DNA of 64,000 bases from Candidatus Polarisedimenticolaceae bacterium (GTDB lineage Bacteria; Acidobacteriota; Polarisedimenticolia; Polarisedimenticolales; DASRJG01). This document shows, piece after piece, positions 44,136 to 51,575 of the stretch; the stretch's first letter is position 1, and every line of letters begins with the position of its first letter. The position numbers and the translations under genes are program-made. The stretch covers positions 62,001 through 126,000 of the forward strand of contig DASVAW010000164.1 in the NCBI GenBank assembly GCA_036376135.1, read 5' to 3'. The notes under the pieces are model-generated. The model was not told where the DNA came from. It ran no database searches and saw nothing but the letters and a program-made list of their open reading frames with translations.

Positions 44136-44603
44136 GTGGCTCGGCGATTCTGGCTGATGAAGTCCGACCCCGACACGTTCGGTTGGGGCGACCTCGAGAA
44201 GGCACCGGGACAAACCACCGTCTGGGACGGAATCCGCAACTACCAGGCCCGCAACACGCTCCGCGACGACGTCCGCATCGGGGACGGCGTCCTCTTCTAT
44301 CACTCCCAGGCGGACAAGTCGGTCGTGGGGACCGCGACGATCGCGCGCGCGGGTTTTCCGGACCCCACGCAATTCGACCGGAAACACCCGGGATTCGACC
44401 CCAAGTCCAAGTCCGACGCACCGACCTGGTACGCCGTGGAGATCAAGCTCGAACGCGCCTTCAGGACGCCCGTCGGCCTCGAGGCCCTGCGTTCGACCCC
44501 CGGTCTCGAGGGAATGCTCCTGCTCAAGCGCGGCATGCGCCTGTCGGTGATGCCGGTGACGAAGGAGGAGTGGGCGATCGTCACCCGATTGGGGGGGAAG
44601 TGA
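44136..44603 (+). CDS. EVE-domain protein
   Basis: 155 aa from GTG 44136. Full-length EVE (PUA-like) domain: RFWLMKSDPDTFGWGDL, TVWDGIRNYQARNTLRDD, GDGVLFYHSQADKSVVG, PTWYAVEIKLERAF and GMRLSVMPVTKEEW. EVE domains bind modified bases in nucleic acids; the stand-alone YdhT/thymocyte-nuclear-protein type is widespread, and the precise ligand is unknown. It overlaps the following GNAT gene by 4 bases. Confidence 0.92.
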   Translation: MARRFWLMKSDPDTFGWGDLEKAPGQTTVWDGIRNYQARNTLRDDVRIGDGVLFYHSQADKSVVGTATIARAGFPDPTQFDRKHPGFDPKSKSDAPTWYAVEIKLERAFRTPVGLEALRSTPGLEGMLLLKRGMRLSVMPVTKEEWAIVTRLGGK

Positions 44604-45097
44604 TCCACGTCCCGCCGTCGCCCCCCGCGATCGTCTTTCGCGTCGCCCGCGAGGCCGACCGCGGCTTCGTTCGCTCGCTCAGCCGCGCCCTGTTCTCGCG
44701 CTTCGGCGACTACGAGACGATCCTCGACGAGTACTTCGACCTGCGCGAGAACCGGACGGTGATCGCCGAGTCCGACGGCGAGCCGATCGGCTTCTTCATG
44801 CTCTCCGACGATCCCCACGCCCGCTTCGTGCTCCACCTTCTCGCGATCGCCGTCGCGCCCGGCCACCAGAGCCGCGGCCTCGGCCGACGGCTGCTGCGCC
44901 ACGCCCTGCACCTGGCGGAGGAGTCGCTGCGCCCGGGGGAGATCCGCTGGGTCTGCCTCGACGTCGCCGAGGACAACGACCGCGCCCGAAGCCTGTTCAG
45001 CTCGGAGGGGTTCGAGCGGGCGGACGGGGAGACGGGGGTGTACCCGGGCGGTCAGGTTTCGTGGGCGATGACGAAGAAGGTGCAGCGGGAGGGGTAG
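44600..45097 (+). CDS. GNAT-family N-acetyltransferase
   Basis: 165 aa from GTG 44600 (GTGA overlap with the EVE gene; GGGGGGGA upstream). The acetyl-CoA-binding motif A is clear: LLAIAVAPGHQSRGLGRRLLRHAL (R/Q-x-x-G-x-G/A pattern), followed by WVCLDVAEDNDRARSLFSSEGFE, the usual C-terminal GNAT strand and helix. Substrate unknown. Its last 101 bases lie opposite the tail of a small minus-strand ORF (44997-45302). Confidence 0.9.
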   Translation: MIHVPPSPPAIVFRVAREADRGFVRSLSRALFSRFGDYETILDEYFDLRENRTVIAESDGEPIGFFMLSDDPHARFVLHLLAIAVAPGHQSRGLGRRLLRHALHLAEESLRPGEIRWVCLDVAEDNDRARSLFSSEGFERADGETGVYPGGQVSWAMTKKVQREG

Positions 45098-45302
45098 GGG
45101 CGGGGACGTTCCAGGCGTACACGGCGTCCTCCCGGGAGCCGGTCCGCCGGAGGGCGAGCGCGTGGAGCTCCGCGGCGAAGCGGTCGTAGATCGCGCCGAG
45201 CGGCTCGCGCTTCCCTTCCGCCAGCGTGGCGAACCATGCGCGCGGGGCGCCGTCCTCTTCCGGCGGGATGGTCGCGAACGACCAGACCAGGGCCGCGGTC
45301 AT
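44997..45302 (-). CDS. Small ORF, 101 aa, last gene of paralogue operon (tentative)
   Basis: ATG 45302 overlaps the stop of the preceding gene by 4 bases, as at the other junction of this operon. The first 68 residues (MTAALVWSFATIPPEEDGAP, then a helical part ending AVYAWNVPAPT) look like a normal protein. The last third is Pro/Ser-rich and lies antisense to the end of the GNAT gene, so the true stop could be upstream of a sequencing error, or this tail could be real. No family recognised. The start overlap is the main support. Confidence 0.45.
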   Translation of the reverse strand: MTAALVWSFATIPPEEDGAPRAWFATLAEGKREPLGAIYDRFAAELHALALRRTGSREDAVYAWNVPAPTPPAAPSSSSPTKPDRPGTPPSPRPPARTPPS

Positions 45303-46597
45303 CGGCGGACCTCGGGGGCCGGGAGCTCCCAGTAGAACCCGTCGAACCGCGTGGAGGAGAGGATCTCCTTCGTTTCCTCCGGATCGTCCACCCGCTCGAG
45401 GCGCGCGGAGCCGTCGGGACGCACGGCGTAGGCGAGGGGGCGCGCCGTGAGTCGATCGATCGCGTTCCCCTGGAGGTTTTCCGGGATTGACGCGGGATAC
45501 CGTCCGGCAAGCAGACCCTCGCGCCGCAGCGCGAGGGCGGTGCGAAACCCCTCCCGAAGGGTTCGGCTCGCCTGTGATCTTCCGGCGATGTCGAGCAGGT
45601 TCGGTACGGCGACGCCCCGCGACCCCAGTGCCGCGCGGGCCTCGGCGGCCCCTTCGATCCAGGGGCGGCGCATCGCCGCGACGAGGGCGCCGCGCTCCTC
45701 GAGGAGAGCCGCGCGCTGCAGGTGCCCGTCGAAGTAGAGCTCGACGCGCTCGGACCAGTGGGGTGTGTAGGTCTTGTGGTTCGCGTCGATGGGAGGCAGC
45801 TCGCCGCGCAGGACCTCGTTCAAGGTGGCGGCCTCGAGCGCGAACGCTCGTCGCGTCTGCTCTTCGACGTCGATGACGCAGATGCCGCGCTCGAGACGAT
45901 CGAGGTGGTTCAGCTCGAGGTCGCCACGGCTCAGCAGGTCGCGGCCCAGGAAGAGCTGCATGCGCTCGATCGCGGCGCCGATCATCTGCATCCACAGGAT
46001 GGGCTCGTGTTCGTGGGATCGTGCGAGCGCGGCGATCTGCTCGAATCGCGCGATCGCGGCGTCGAGCTGGTCGCGTTCGAGGGCCAGTCTTGCGTCGCAC
46101 GCGAGGGCGCGAGCGGCATCGACGGCGGCCCGCAGATTGGGGATCTCGGTGTGCGAGCCTTCCCGGTAGGAGAAGGACCAGCGCGACCGCGGCCGCGTGG
46201 CGCCTCGTTCGATGAGCGCCAGTGCCGGTCGATTCCGGTTCAGGACCTCTTCCACGAGGGCCCGCGCCTGCGCGTCGAGCGCCGAGGGGCCTTCGTCTTC
46301 GCAGGTCGCCAGGAGGTCGACCTCGTGGCTGCTGATCGGATGATCCGGGTCGCGAAACACGACCATCGCGTCGATTCCGCGACGGAACCAGGTCGCGGCG
46401 TTCTCGAGCATCGGGACGTCCGGTGGGGCGTACTGCGCCGGGATGAGACTGCCGGCGTCTCGCTCGAACTGCTTCGCGACCTCGCTGAAGCGGTACATCC
46501 CGTAAATGCGCACACCGAGCCCCGCGGCCAGCGCGAGGGCCGCGAGGAGGAGGACCCCCCGGAGGGCGATCGAGGCCGCACGGCGAAGGGTCATCAT
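45299..46597 (-). CDS. Membrane-anchored protein of unknown function, paralogue 3
   Basis: 432 aa; ATG 46597 overlaps the upstream stop (ATGA). One N-terminal TM helix (about 12-32), then a largely helical exported domain. It shares with the next two genes a motif near residue 60 (PMLENAATWFRRGIDAM), a central helix pair (ARALACDARLALERDQLDAAIARFEQIAALAR), and a C-terminal YPASIPENLQGNAIDRLTARPLAY followed by a DGSA strand. That C-terminal pattern (YP..., D(P/R)...G.P..Y...DGS) is common in uncharacterised proteins of Planctomycetes and related phyla. Function unknown. Confidence 0.75.
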   Translation of the reverse strand: MMTLRRAASIALRGVLLLAALALAAGLGVRIYGMYRFSEVAKQFERDAGSLIPAQYAPPDVPMLENAATWFRRGIDAMVVFRDPDHPISSHEVDLLATCEDEGPSALDAQARALVEEVLNRNRPALALIERGATRPRSRWSFSYREGSHTEIPNLRAAVDAARALACDARLALERDQLDAAIARFEQIAALARSHEHEPILWMQMIGAAIERMQLFLGRDLLSRGDLELNHLDRLERGICVIDVEEQTRRAFALEAATLNEVLRGELPPIDANHKTYTPHWSERVELYFDGHLQRAALLEERGALVAAMRRPWIEGAAEARAALGSRGVAVPNLLDIAGRSQASRTLREGFRTALALRREGLLAGRYPASIPENLQGNAIDRLTARPLAYAVRPDGSARLERVDDPEETKEILSSTRFDGFYWELPAPEVRR

Positions 46598-47925
46598 TCG
46601 GTAAGACGGGTGGGGGCGGGGGGTTTGTCACCGGCTCGCGACGGCGGCGGAAGCGACCAGCTCCACCACGACCGCTTCGCGCTGAGCGTCCGGGCCGCGA
46701 ACTCTCCCGTCACGGGCGCCGAGAGGACCGCCGAGCCGTCGGCCGCGACCGTCCAAGAGAAGGGTTCGCCGGAGAACGGATCGTCGGACGGTGTGGACGG
46801 CGGGTCGAGGCGCGAGGGGTACGCGTCGCCCCCCATCGACGCGAGACGTAAAGCGAGGGCCCGGCGCGCGATCGCGCGTTGCGCTTCGGTGACGGCGGCG
46901 CGTTCCAGGGTGAGGCGGTGGAAGGCCGTGAAGTCGCGAAGCCAGGGCGACCACCACGGCGGATCCGCGGCGAGAGGCGCGCGGGTCCGGCTCTCGATCA
47001 GCGGCGTCCCGTCGTGGGCCTCGGCCAGCGCCGTCGTGCGGTCCAGGTGGTAGGCGAGCCATCCCTCCCCCGCGACGCTCCAGACCGCGACGCTCATGCC
47101 TCGTTGGAAGAGGTTGCCGCTCATGGAGTCGGGGAGCATGCCGTGCCGCTCCATGCTTCGGTGGGTGCACGCCGCGTCCACGGCGATGGCGGTGCGCCAC
47201 CGCCCGCGCAGGTCCACGTCGAGCAGGCTCGCCGCCGAACCGGTCAGCAGCTCGGCCGGGGCGACCGGGGATCGGACCGCGTCCTGGACCACGGCGAGAT
47301 GGATCCGCTCGAGCGCGCTGCCGATCGAGACGAACAGCGGGGTGGGCTCCTCCTCGACGGCGCGGGCGAGCCGGCCGAGCGTGGCGATGCGTCGCGTCGC
47401 GCGATCGAACTCCCCGTCCGCGATCGCCAGGCGCCCGTCGCAGGCCAGGGCGTGGGCCCCGCGAAGGACCCTGCGCCAGTCCGGCAGCATCGCCTCGAGC
47501 CCGAGTCTGTAGTCGATCTTCCAATCCGCGCGCGCGAGCGGAACCGCGGACTCGAACGCCTCGAACGCCGCGGCGTTGCCGGCGAGCGTGGAGCGCACCT
47601 CGTCGAGGTTCCACGCGGGGACGACCCCGGGGCCTTCTTCCGCGCAGCGCCGGATCCAGTGGAGGTCGCCCTTGCCGTCTCCTTCGGCGGTTCGGAAGCT
47701 CAGGGCTTCGCTCGCGCCGCGGATCTTCGAGGCCGCGTTCTCCGCGTCGGGGACGGGGCCGGGGGCGTACGCTTCGGGCTCGATCGGCCCGACGTCCGCT
47801 ACGAAGCGCTCGAGGGCGCCCCGGCGCTCGACGGTGCCGACGCTGAACAGCGTGAGCGCCAACGCGGCCACGATTGCGGCGACGACGCCGAGCGTGGCGA
47901 GAAGCGTGCGCGTCGATCCGGGCAA
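46594..47925 (-). CDS. Membrane-anchored protein of unknown function, paralogue 2 (TTG start)
   Basis: 443 aa. No ATG or GTG is available in the right place; TTG 47925 is preceded by GGAGG at eight bases and gives the same layout as its paralogues (LPGSTRTLLATLGVVAAIVA, TM at about 5-25). Shared motifs: PVPDAENAASKIRGASEAL, HALACDGRLAIADGEFDRATRRIATLGRLA, LDPPSTPSDDPFSGEPFSW and ADGSAVLSAP. The C-terminus is Pro-rich (LPPPSRAGDKPPAPTRLTE). It overlaps the next gene by 4 bases and lies 50 bases after the upstream paralogue. Function unknown. Confidence 0.75.
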   Translation of the reverse strand: MPGSTRTLLATLGVVAAIVAALALTLFSVGTVERRGALERFVADVGPIEPEAYAPGPVPDAENAASKIRGASEALSFRTAEGDGKGDLHWIRRCAEEGPGVVPAWNLDEVRSTLAGNAAAFEAFESAVPLARADWKIDYRLGLEAMLPDWRRVLRGAHALACDGRLAIADGEFDRATRRIATLGRLARAVEEEPTPLFVSIGSALERIHLAVVQDAVRSPVAPAELLTGSAASLLDVDLRGRWRTAIAVDAACTHRSMERHGMLPDSMSGNLFQRGMSVAVWSVAGEGWLAYHLDRTTALAEAHDGTPLIESRTRAPLAADPPWWSPWLRDFTAFHRLTLERAAVTEAQRAIARRALALRLASMGGDAYPSRLDPPSTPSDDPFSGEPFSWTVAADGSAVLSAPVTGEFAARTLSAKRSWWSWSLPPPSRAGDKPPAPTRLTE

Positions 47926-47975
47926 GCGTGGCGCCTCCGGAGATGCCCCTATTCGGCCCGCGATCCTCGACCGCG

Positions 47976-49325
47976 TCAAGGGGCGGGAGGAGGTCCTCCG
48001 GGCGCGGGCGAAGGCGCAGGAGGCGGCGTCGGCGCCTTCGGCGGCGGGAGCCGGAACGTCCACCATCCCTCGTCCACCGCGAGAAGCACCTTCGGTGCTT
48101 CCCGCGCCGTGGCGGGAGCCGAGAGCGTCGCCGAGCCGTCCGCGGCGACCGACCACGCGAACGGCTCCCCCGAGAACGGATCGTCGGCGGGGGTCGAGGG
48201 CGGGTCGAGAGCCGGCGGGTACGTCCGGGTCACGATCGCCTCGAGTCGGATGCCGATCGCGCGGCGGGCGAGCGTGCGCTGCGTCTCGGTCGCCGCGGCG
48301 CGCTCCAGCCCGTTCATCAGATTCGGCAGGACGTCGGGGAAGAGCTTCGCCCACCACGGGCGCGGCGCGAGGAGGCTCGCCTCCACCTTCGCCGATCGCG
48401 TGGGCACGGTCTCGAACGCGGCGTGAAGGCGCGTCGTGCGGTCGAGGTGCTCCGCCATCCAGAGCTGGCCTGCGATCGACCACAACGCCCGCTGCGCGAC
48501 GCGCTCCCACGGGCCTGCGGCGTGGTGGTCGCCCGGGGCGCCGGTGCGCTGCAGGGTCCTGTGGATCGCCGCCGCGTCCGCGGCGATGGAGGCACGCCAG
48601 CGATCGCGCAGCGGCGCGTCGCCCAGGGAGGCGTCGACGGCCACGAGCGCGTCGGGGGGCATCGCGTCCGACGCGAGCGCGTCCCTCACGACGACGAGCT
48701 GGATGCGCTCGACGGCGATCCCCACGAGGAATACGACCATCGCGGGCTCGATCTGGTAGGCGCGGGCCATCCGCCCGAGCGCCTCGATGCGTCGCGTCGC
48801 GCGAGCGGCGTCCCCTTCGGCGATCGCGAGGCGGCCGTCGCACGCCAGGGCCTTGGCGAGCCGGATGCCGGCGAGGAGATCCGGGAGGTCCGCTGTGGCG
48901 CCGTTCTCGTAGTCGATGTTCCAGCTGGAGCGCGGGAGGGCGATCGCCTTGTCCACGTCGGCGAAGGCGGGCTCGTTGCGCGAGAGGGCGGCGCGCACGG
49001 TTTCGAGGCGGTCGGCCGGGATCACGGCCGGGCCCTCCGTCGCGCAGCGCTCGATCCAGTGACGGTCGCCCTCGAGACCGGGGCCGTCCGACTCGAACCG
49101 CAGCGCATCGGACCCGCGCTGGATCCACCGCGTGGCGTTCTCGATGTCGGGGACCCGTTCCGGGGCGTATTTCTCGGGCTCGAGCGGGCCGACCTGCGCG
49201 ACGAACCGCACGGTGGCGGACCGGTGCTCCACGGTCCCGATGCTCACGATCGTCAGCAGCACGATGGCGGTCACGGCGAGGAGGCCGCCGGCGGCGGCGA
49301 GAAGGCTGCGAGAGGTGACGGGCAT
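47976..49325 (-). CDS. Membrane-anchored protein of unknown function, paralogue 1
   Basis: 449 aa from ATG 49325; an in-frame ATG at 49391 would add 22 polar residues before the TM helix and was not chosen. TM helix about 8-28. Shared family motifs: RVPDIENATRWIQRGSDAL, KALACDGRLAIAEGDAARATRRIEALGRMA, LDPPSTPADDPFSGEPFAW and ADGSATLSAP. The C-terminal 25 residues are Pro/Ala-rich. First gene of the operon of three paralogues, divergent from the POT transporter gene with a 104-base control region. No enzymatic motif was found. Confidence 0.78.
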   Translation of the reverse strand: MPVTSRSLLAAAGGLLAVTAIVLLTIVSIGTVEHRSATVRFVAQVGPLEPEKYAPERVPDIENATRWIQRGSDALRFESDGPGLEGDRHWIERCATEGPAVIPADRLETVRAALSRNEPAFADVDKAIALPRSSWNIDYENGATADLPDLLAGIRLAKALACDGRLAIAEGDAARATRRIEALGRMARAYQIEPAMVVFLVGIAVERIQLVVVRDALASDAMPPDALVAVDASLGDAPLRDRWRASIAADAAAIHRTLQRTGAPGDHHAAGPWERVAQRALWSIAGQLWMAEHLDRTTRLHAAFETVPTRSAKVEASLLAPRPWWAKLFPDVLPNLMNGLERAAATETQRTLARRAIGIRLEAIVTRTYPPALDPPSTPADDPFSGEPFAWSVAADGSATLSAPATAREAPKVLLAVDEGWWTFRLPPPKAPTPPPAPSPAPGGPPPAP

Positions 49326-49355
49326 GGTGGTTCCATTCCGCCCCGAGTCGGGCGT

Positions 49356-49400
49356 CCCGTCAAGGTTCCCGTTGACGGGCGTCGCCCGCATGGTTAGATA
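49356..49400 (+). promoter_or_regulatory. Candidate promoter with overlapping dyad, POT transporter gene
   Basis: CCCGTCAA (49356-49363) and TTGACGGG (49372-49379) form a perfect 8-base inverted repeat with an 8-base spacer. The second arm contains TTGACG (49372-49377), a near-consensus -35. Seventeen bases later TAGATA (49395-49400) is a possible -10. A repressor bound to the dyad would block the -35. The ATG of the divergent operon lies 30 bases to the left. Confidence 0.45.
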
Positions 49401-49429
49401 AGCGCCCGATTCGGGCCGAAGGAGGACGC

Positions 49430-50737
49430 GTGGGAGTTCGCGACACGATCCAGGCGATGCGCACGGGGTTCACCCCCAACTTCTGGGTCGCCAATACCCT
49501 CGAGTTGTTCGAGCGGTTCGCGTTCTACGGCACGAAGGCGGTCCTCGTCGTCTACATCGCCGACAAGGTCGGGCTCGGCCCGACGGAGGCGACGTGGCTT
49601 GCGGGGAGCCTCTTCGGCTTTCTCGTCTTCTTCCTCCCCGCGCTCGCCGGGACGATCGTCGACCGGTACGGCTTCAAGACCAGCCTGTCGCTGTGTTTCG
49701 CGATCTTCTCCGTCGGCTACTTCCTGATCGGGCTCGCCGGCCTTCCGGCCGGTCAGCCTCTCGTCGCGGCGCTGGGCGGGGCGCGGTGGTACATGATCTT
49801 CGCGCTGATCGTCACCGCGATCGGCGGATCGCTGATCAAGCCCTGCATCGTCGGGACGGTGGCCCGCACGACGTCGGACGTGACGAAGTCGCTCGGCTAC
49901 TCGATCTACTACACCCTCGTGAACATCGGCGGCTTCTTCGGACCGATGCTGGCGCTGTTCGTGCGGGAGAACGTGGGGATCGCCTGGGTGCTCGTCATGT
50001 CCTCGACGACGAGCCTGCTCCTGTTGATCGCGACCCGGCTGTTCTTCTCGGAACCGCCCCGACCGGCGGACATGCCGCCGCCGCGATCGATGGCGAAAGT
50101 CGTCGCCGACATGTTCAAGGTCTTCGCCGACCTGCGGTTCATGGCGTTCCTCGTCATCTTCAGCGGCTTCTGGACGATGTTCTGGCAGATCTTCTACTCG
50201 CTTCCGCTCTACGTCCGCGACGCCCTGCACTACCCGCGCTTCGAGTTGACCGAGATGGTCGGGCCGTTGACGATCATCTGCACGACGGTCCTGGCGGCGG
50301 CCCTCGCGCGGCAGATGCTCCCGATCCGGGCGATGGCGCTGGGGTTCGCCCTGGCGACGGCGTCGTGGTTCGTGATGGGATCGGTTCCGGATTTCTGGGT
50401 CACCGTCGGGGCGCTGGCGCTCTTCGCGATCGGCGAGGCGACGCAGGCCCCGCGCTTCTACGAATACGTCTCCGACCTGGCCCCGAGCGATCAGGTCGGG
50501 ACGTACATGGGGTTCGCGTTCCTTCCCGTGGCGATCGGGACCTTCACCGCCGGGTTGATCGCCGGCCCCCTCGTCGAGCACTACGTCGGACGGACGGTGG
50601 ACGGAACGCTCGTCCCCGGTCCCGGCGCGGGGAATCCCGGCCAGATGTGGTACTGGGTCGGGGCGATCGGCGTCGTCTCGACGATCCTGATGCTCGCCTA
50701 CGACAAGCTGCTCGCGCCCAAGCGCACCGCGAGTTGA
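49430..50737 (+). CDS. POT/PTR-family proton-coupled peptide transporter (MFS)
   Basis: 435 aa from GTG 49430, with GGAGG four bases upstream. The N-terminal LELFERFAFYGTKAVLVVY carries the POT signature ExxERFxYYG (Phe for the first Tyr). About 12 hydrophobic helices. The LVNIGGFFGPMLALF segment in helix 5 also fits the family (FYxxINxGSL region). POT proteins import di- and tripeptides with protons across the inner membrane, which would fit with a secreted protease set. The substrate is not proven. It ends with TGA TAA next to a short palindrome. Confidence 0.85.
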   Translation: MGVRDTIQAMRTGFTPNFWVANTLELFERFAFYGTKAVLVVYIADKVGLGPTEATWLAGSLFGFLVFFLPALAGTIVDRYGFKTSLSLCFAIFSVGYFLIGLAGLPAGQPLVAALGGARWYMIFALIVTAIGGSLIKPCIVGTVARTTSDVTKSLGYSIYYTLVNIGGFFGPMLALFVRENVGIAWVLVMSSTTSLLLLIATRLFFSEPPRPADMPPPRSMAKVVADMFKVFADLRFMAFLVIFSGFWTMFWQIFYSLPLYVRDALHYPRFELTEMVGPLTIICTTVLAAALARQMLPIRAMALGFALATASWFVMGSVPDFWVTVGALALFAIGEATQAPRFYEYVSDLAPSDQVGTYMGFAFLPVAIGTFTAGLIAGPLVEHYVGRTVDGTLVPGPGAGNPGQMWYWVGAIGVVSTILMLAYDKLLAPKRTAS

Positions 50738-50739
50738 TA

Positions 50740-50763
50740 AGAAAAAGGGGCCTGACCCCTTTA
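50740..50763. repeat. Short palindromic element, half-size copy
   Basis: AAAAAGGGGCCTGACCCCTTT between the POT transporter stop (TGA 50735-50737, then in-frame TAA) and the stop of the pterin dehydratase gene (TAA, 50763-50761 on minus). Read on the minus strand it is TAAAGGGGTCAGGCCCC, the same core as the element at 40321. It can form a 6-8-base hairpin. It is a probable bidirectional terminator. Confidence 0.8.
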
Positions 50764-51042
50764 AAGCGCCTCGACCTTCAGAACCGACGCGAAGTCCTTC
50801 TCCGTCAGCCCCCCCGCGTCGTGGGTGGAGTACCGCACGACGCAACGGTTGTACCCGACCTCGAGGTCGGGGTGGTGGTCGGCGGCGTGGGCGATCCACG
50901 CGACGGCGTTCACGAACGCCATCGTCTCGTAGTAGTTCTTGAAGCGGAACTCCCTGCGGAGCTCGCGGAACTGGTCGTCGACCGACCAGGCCGCCACGAG
51001 CGGCATGCGTCCCGTCACTGCTTCGCGCGTCATCGGTTTCAT
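50761..51042 (-). CDS. phhB: Pterin-4a-carbinolamine dehydratase
   Basis: 93 aa; ATG 51042 has AGGAGG upstream and overlaps the CYTH gene stop by 4 bases. The active-site motif ADHHPDLEVGYNRCVVRYSTHDAGGLTEKD contains His56, His57 and His74, the conserved catalytic triad of PCD/DCoH. It dehydrates 4a-hydroxytetrahydrobiopterin, usually for recycling the cofactor of aromatic amino acid hydroxylases; no hydroxylase gene is nearby. Length is standard. Confidence 0.93.
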   Translation of the reverse strand: MKPMTREAVTGRMPLVAAWSVDDQFRELRREFRFKNYYETMAFVNAVAWIAHAADHHPDLEVGYNRCVVRYSTHDAGGLTEKDFASVLKVEAL

Positions 51043-51551
51043 GGAGCCTCCTTCAGGTCGAGATAGGCGCCGGCGACGAGGTCGCCCTCGGGGATACCGA
51101 GCGCCTCCCGATAGGAGTGCACGGCCGTCGTCCCTTCGCCAGCCGACTCGTCGTCCCGCAGGACGTATTCGAGCTCGAGGAAGTCCCCGCGCCCCTCGAC
51201 CGCGTCGAGGTGGATCCGCATCGCGCCGTCGAGGTACAGAGTGCGCAGCTTGCGCACGACCCCGATCGTCCCGCACGCGGCCTCCATCACGGTCTTCAGG
51301 CTCGACGGGGCGGAGGTGCGGTAGATCGCGTAGTCCGACGCCTTCGGCCCCGTCGCGTCGGGGCGGCGGTAGACGATCAGCTCCCCCTCGACGCCGTCGA
51401 TCACCCTCAGCTTGAGGCGCGCGCCGGGGCAGGCGAAGAACGTGTCCTCCTGCGCCATCGTCCGGACCGCGGGGCCGGCGAGCTCGCGCACCCGTCGCTC
51501 GATCGTCACCCGATCGTGCAGCCTCGCCTTGATCTCGACGTTCCGACCCAT
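51039..51551 (-). CDS. CYTH-domain protein (class IV adenylate cyclase / thiamine triphosphatase fold)
   Basis: 170 aa. Starts MGRNVEIKARL, the VEIKxR form of the CYTH ExExK signature, with further charged strands KLRVIDGVEGELIVYRR, VVRKLRTLYLDGAMRIHLDAVE and GDFLELEYVL. CYTH proteins bind triphosphates in a tunnel with Mg ions. Bacterial members with this start are often annotated as class IV adenylate cyclase, but polyphosphatase or ThTPase activity cannot be excluded. Co-transcribed with the pterin dehydratase; divergent from the phosphodiesterase lipoprotein (24-base gap). Confidence 0.85.
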   Translation of the reverse strand: MGRNVEIKARLHDRVTIERRVRELAGPAVRTMAQEDTFFACPGARLKLRVIDGVEGELIVYRRPDATGPKASDYAIYRTSAPSSLKTVMEAACGTIGVVRKLRTLYLDGAMRIHLDAVEGRGDFLELEYVLRDDESAGEGTTAVHSYREALGIPEGDLVAGAYLDLKEAP

Positions 51552-51575
51552 GGCCCGCAATGTACGCTGTCGCCG

